Shown here: in pieces, positions 62,510-64,000 of the stretch
How the letters are laid out: each line of letters begins with the position of its first letter
Position numbering within the stretch: position 1 is the first letter of the stretch
Origin: Telmatospirillum siberiense
GTDB lineage: Bacteria; Pseudomonadota; Alphaproteobacteria; Rhodospirillales; Magnetospirillaceae
Direction of reading: 5' to 3'
Length of the DNA stretch: 64,000 nucleotides
Assembly: GCF_002845745.1 (NCBI RefSeq)
Contig: NZ_PIUM01000031.1
Coordinates: forward strand, 1 to 64,000
Notes under the pieces: model-generated
Database searches by the model: none
The model's input: the letters and a program-made list of their open reading frames with translations, nothing else
What the model was told of the DNA's origin: nothing
Position numbers and translations under genes: made by a program

Positions 62510-63268
62510 TTAAGGACATCGTTCATCTTTCGCTCCGCTCGATTGGGCGAGCGGCGGCGATGTCAGCCTGGGACGCAGGTCACGTCGTCTGGACAGTCCA
62601 TCCTCCAGCAACGCCTCGATTTCCCGTTCGAAGGAGGCATGCACGAGGTAGCGCATCAGTTGGACCGCTTCCGGTGGCTTTTCCGCTATGGCGGCGGCCA
62701 TCGAGATCGCTCTGGCCAGGATATCTTCGTCCGGCACGACATGATTCAGGAAACCGCTGCGCATACCCCAGTCGACATCCAGATGGTCTCCGGTCAGGAG
62801 AAGCTCGATGGCGAAGTTGGGTGGAATGGACCTCGCTATCAGGCTCGGAATGGTGACGGCGGGAACCCCGAGATTGGCCTCGGGCAGGAAAAATTTGCTG
62901 GAGGGACCACCGATACGGATGTCGCAGGCGAGGGCCAGGGCGAATCCCTCCCCTACGCAATAGCCGTTGATGGCCGCGACCGTCGGTTTGCGCATGGCTG
63001 TCGGTCGCAGGAAGGTCAGCGGTGGAACGCGGACCCGCTCCTCGCCTTCGCGGCAGAGCGTCTCCAAAAGGCCGAGGTCGGCGCCGGCGCAAAATGACGG
63101 CGGGGTTCCGGTCAGGACGATCGCATTGACGTCGGGGGCCTCCTCCAGGGAGGCGAACGCCCCGTTGAGGCCGTGATACATTTCCAAGGTCAGGGCATTG
63201 CGGGCGTCGGGACGGTTGATCGTCACGATGCCGATTTTGCCCCGGCGGCTGACTTGGATGTGAGCCAT
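62510..63268 (-). CDS. Enoyl-CoA hydratase/isomerase family protein (crotonase)
   Basis: A 252-residue crotonase-fold protein. Oxyanion-hole residues are in CAGADLGLLE and NGYCVGEGFALALACD. Of the two catalytic acids of classical enoyl-CoA hydratase, the second is kept (Glu130 in FLPEANLGVP) but the first position is Ala110 in GEGFALAL. It may therefore be an isomerase, hydrolase or C-C lyase rather than a hydratase. It acts on a CoA thioester, which fits the neighbouring CoA ligase gene 71 bp downstream. Confidence 0.88.
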   Translation of the reverse strand: MAHIQVSRRGKIGIVTINRPDARNALTLEMYHGLNGAFASLEEAPDVNAIVLTGTPPSFCAGADLGLLETLCREGEERVRVPPLTFLRPTAMRKPTVAAINGYCVGEGFALALACDIRIGGPSSKFFLPEANLGVPAVTIPSLIARSIPPNFAIELLLTGDHLDVDWGMRSGFLNHVVPDEDILARAISMAAAIAEKPPEAVQLMRYLVHASFEREIEALLEDGLSRRRDLRPRLTSPPLAQSSGAKDERCP

Positions 63269-63337
63269 ACCCTCTCCTTACATTCGAGCGGTTTTTCGGT
63301 TCCGGCGGCGCGTCGGGCTTGCGCCTTATTTCCCGCT

Positions 63338-63676
63338 TCAGGACACGGGGCGGCCGATGCCGTAGGTTGCGGCCAGGACGGTGGCGATGGCCTGGGGGCC
63401 GGACACGAAGGCATAGGCGCCGTAGACGGAAAGCCCCTCCCGCGGAGCATCTTCCGCGGCGAACACCAGGACCGGACAGCCCTGGTTCTCTTCGCCGATG
63501 AGATCGCTTACCGGCCGGCGCGGCCGGGCGAAGGGGATTCTCCGGATGTCGACTTCCGTCGCCAGACGCGGGTAATAGCCGAGGACTCCCTCGAGCAGGG
63601 CGCTTTCCGGGCAGTAATAGGGACCGTTTCCTTCCTTCAGGAAATCGGGTTCGAGCAGGAATAATTGGGGTTTCAC
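63338..63676 (-). CDS. DUF3088 protein
   Basis: A 112-residue protein matching my recollection of DUF3088: KPQLFLLEPDFL, GPYYCPESALLEGVLGYYP, VDIRRIPFARPR and GEENQGCPVLVFA. The YCPxxALLEG segment recalls a thioredoxin-like redox helix with a single Cys. GTG 63676 is preferred since CGGAG lies upstream and it gives the family length; a TTG at 63700 is the extended start. It appears to be the first gene of the hyu/opp operon, after the hairpin that ends the upstream receptor gene. Function is unknown. Confidence 0.78.
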   Translation of the reverse strand: MKPQLFLLEPDFLKEGNGPYYCPESALLEGVLGYYPRLATEVDIRRIPFARPRRPVSDLIGEENQGCPVLVFAAEDAPREGLSVYGAYAFVSGPQAIATVLAATYGIGRPVS

Positions 63677-63709
63677 GGCTGCTCCGTTCGTCTTGATCAA
63701 AGGGCGGGA

Positions 63710-63753
63710 GGCTTCGCCACGCCGGCTTTCCGGCGGGGCGGCGTGGCGAAGCC
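63710..63753 (-). terminator. Probable terminator of the right-edge TonB receptor gene
   Basis: Perfect 14-base arms (63710-63723 GGCTTCGCCACGCC and 63740-63753) with a 16-base loop lie about 40 bp past the receptor stop on the minus strand and just before the DUF3088 gene. No strong T-run. Confidence 0.5.
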
Positions 63754-63791
63754 GGTCGGTTCCGGAGGGGAGATGTTTCCATCCATTCTCC

Positions 63792-64000
63792 CTAGAAGCG
63801 CGCGACGGTCTGGATGCCCAGGCTGCGTCCCTCCGCCGGATAGCACAGCGCCGAACCCTGCGGATAGGCGCCGGACAGGGAGGGCGATGTGATGCTGGTG
63901 AAGGTGACGATGTTCTGGCAGTAGTTCTGGTTCAGCAGATTCTTGCCGAAGATGGAAACGGAATAGGCTCCGTCCTTCAGGTGCCAGGTGATCCTGGCAT
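63792..64000 (-). CDS. TonB-dependent receptor, C-terminal end (continues beyond window)
   Basis: The last 69 codons read ARITWHLKDGAYSVSIFGKN then LLNQNYCQNIVTFTSITSPS and end LGIQTVARF. SVSIFGKNLLNQNY is the hallmark last-strand region of TonB receptor barrels, and the terminal Phe fits outer-membrane insertion. It is incomplete at the window edge. It lies directly upstream of the hyu/opp operon on the same strand, so it may bring the operon's substrate across the outer membrane. Confidence 0.85.
   Translation of the reverse strand, partial: ARITWHLKDGAYSVSIFGKNLLNQNYCQNIVTFTSITSPSLSGAYPQGSALCYPAEGRSLGIQTVARF

Overview
The window is GC-rich and densely coded. It looks like part of an alphaproteobacterial chromosome, probably Rhodospirillales. 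This is inferred from the gene types: single-chain MetH, an ArsR-methyltransferase/metF/metH operon, a pqqABCDE cluster, an adjacent mlaA-mlaC pair, and the common 'GCCGGACTTGATCCGGC'-type intergenic repeat. No rRNA, tRNA, CRISPR array or intact insertion sequence was seen.

Left part (1-16.6 kb, + strand). It opens with the end of a TonB-type protein, then exbB, two exbD genes and a complete Opp-type peptide importer (substrate-binding protein, two permeases, two ATPases). All run in the same direction with tight spacing, which suggests a combined outer- and inner-membrane uptake unit. Next come a 72-residue unknown protein with a structured leader, a TPR-glycosyltransferase fusion (GT9-like C-terminus), and a very large Ser/Thr/Gly/Asn-rich autotransporter adhesin built from four marked repeat units. 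A second TonB/TolA-like protein follows.

Middle part (16.6-36.3 kb). The minus strand carries a two-subunit sodium/solute symporter (DUF4212 small subunit plus SSS permease) and a full PQQ biosynthesis cluster (pqqA-B-C-D-E) with a LysR gene upstream. pqqA is a 26-codon gene at 22709-22789, separated from pqqBCDE by palindromic repeats. RNase T2, the ABC-F translation factor EttA (+ strand) and mlaA-mlaC follow. On the + strand, an ArsR-SAM-methyltransferase fusion, metF and metH form a methionine-cycle operon. An AsmA-like protein comes after it.

Right part (36.4-64 kb). This holds a large HAMP-GAF-PAS-GGDEF-EAL protein and a DegP-type protease in an operon with a P3A-type proton ATPase. 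A LysR regulator is divergent from a TonB receptor / Tat-exported binding protein / NTF2-like / NAD(P)-binding gene set. A metallo-beta-lactamase-fold hydrolase lies behind an extremely AT-rich promoter region. An 11-12 kb minus-strand operon then encodes DUF3088, a crotonase, a PaaK-like CoA ligase, HyuA, HyuB, a Tat-exported peptide-type binding protein and a full Opp-like ABC transporter. It reads as an import-and-degrade pathway for an unknown amide, lactam or carbonyl compound. The window ends inside another TonB-dependent receptor.

Several dispersed intergenic repeats link distant sites: a 148-bp inverted pair at 18.9/34.2 kb, a 69-bp direct pair at 22.6/36.4 kb, and two loci rich in 'CACAGATG'.
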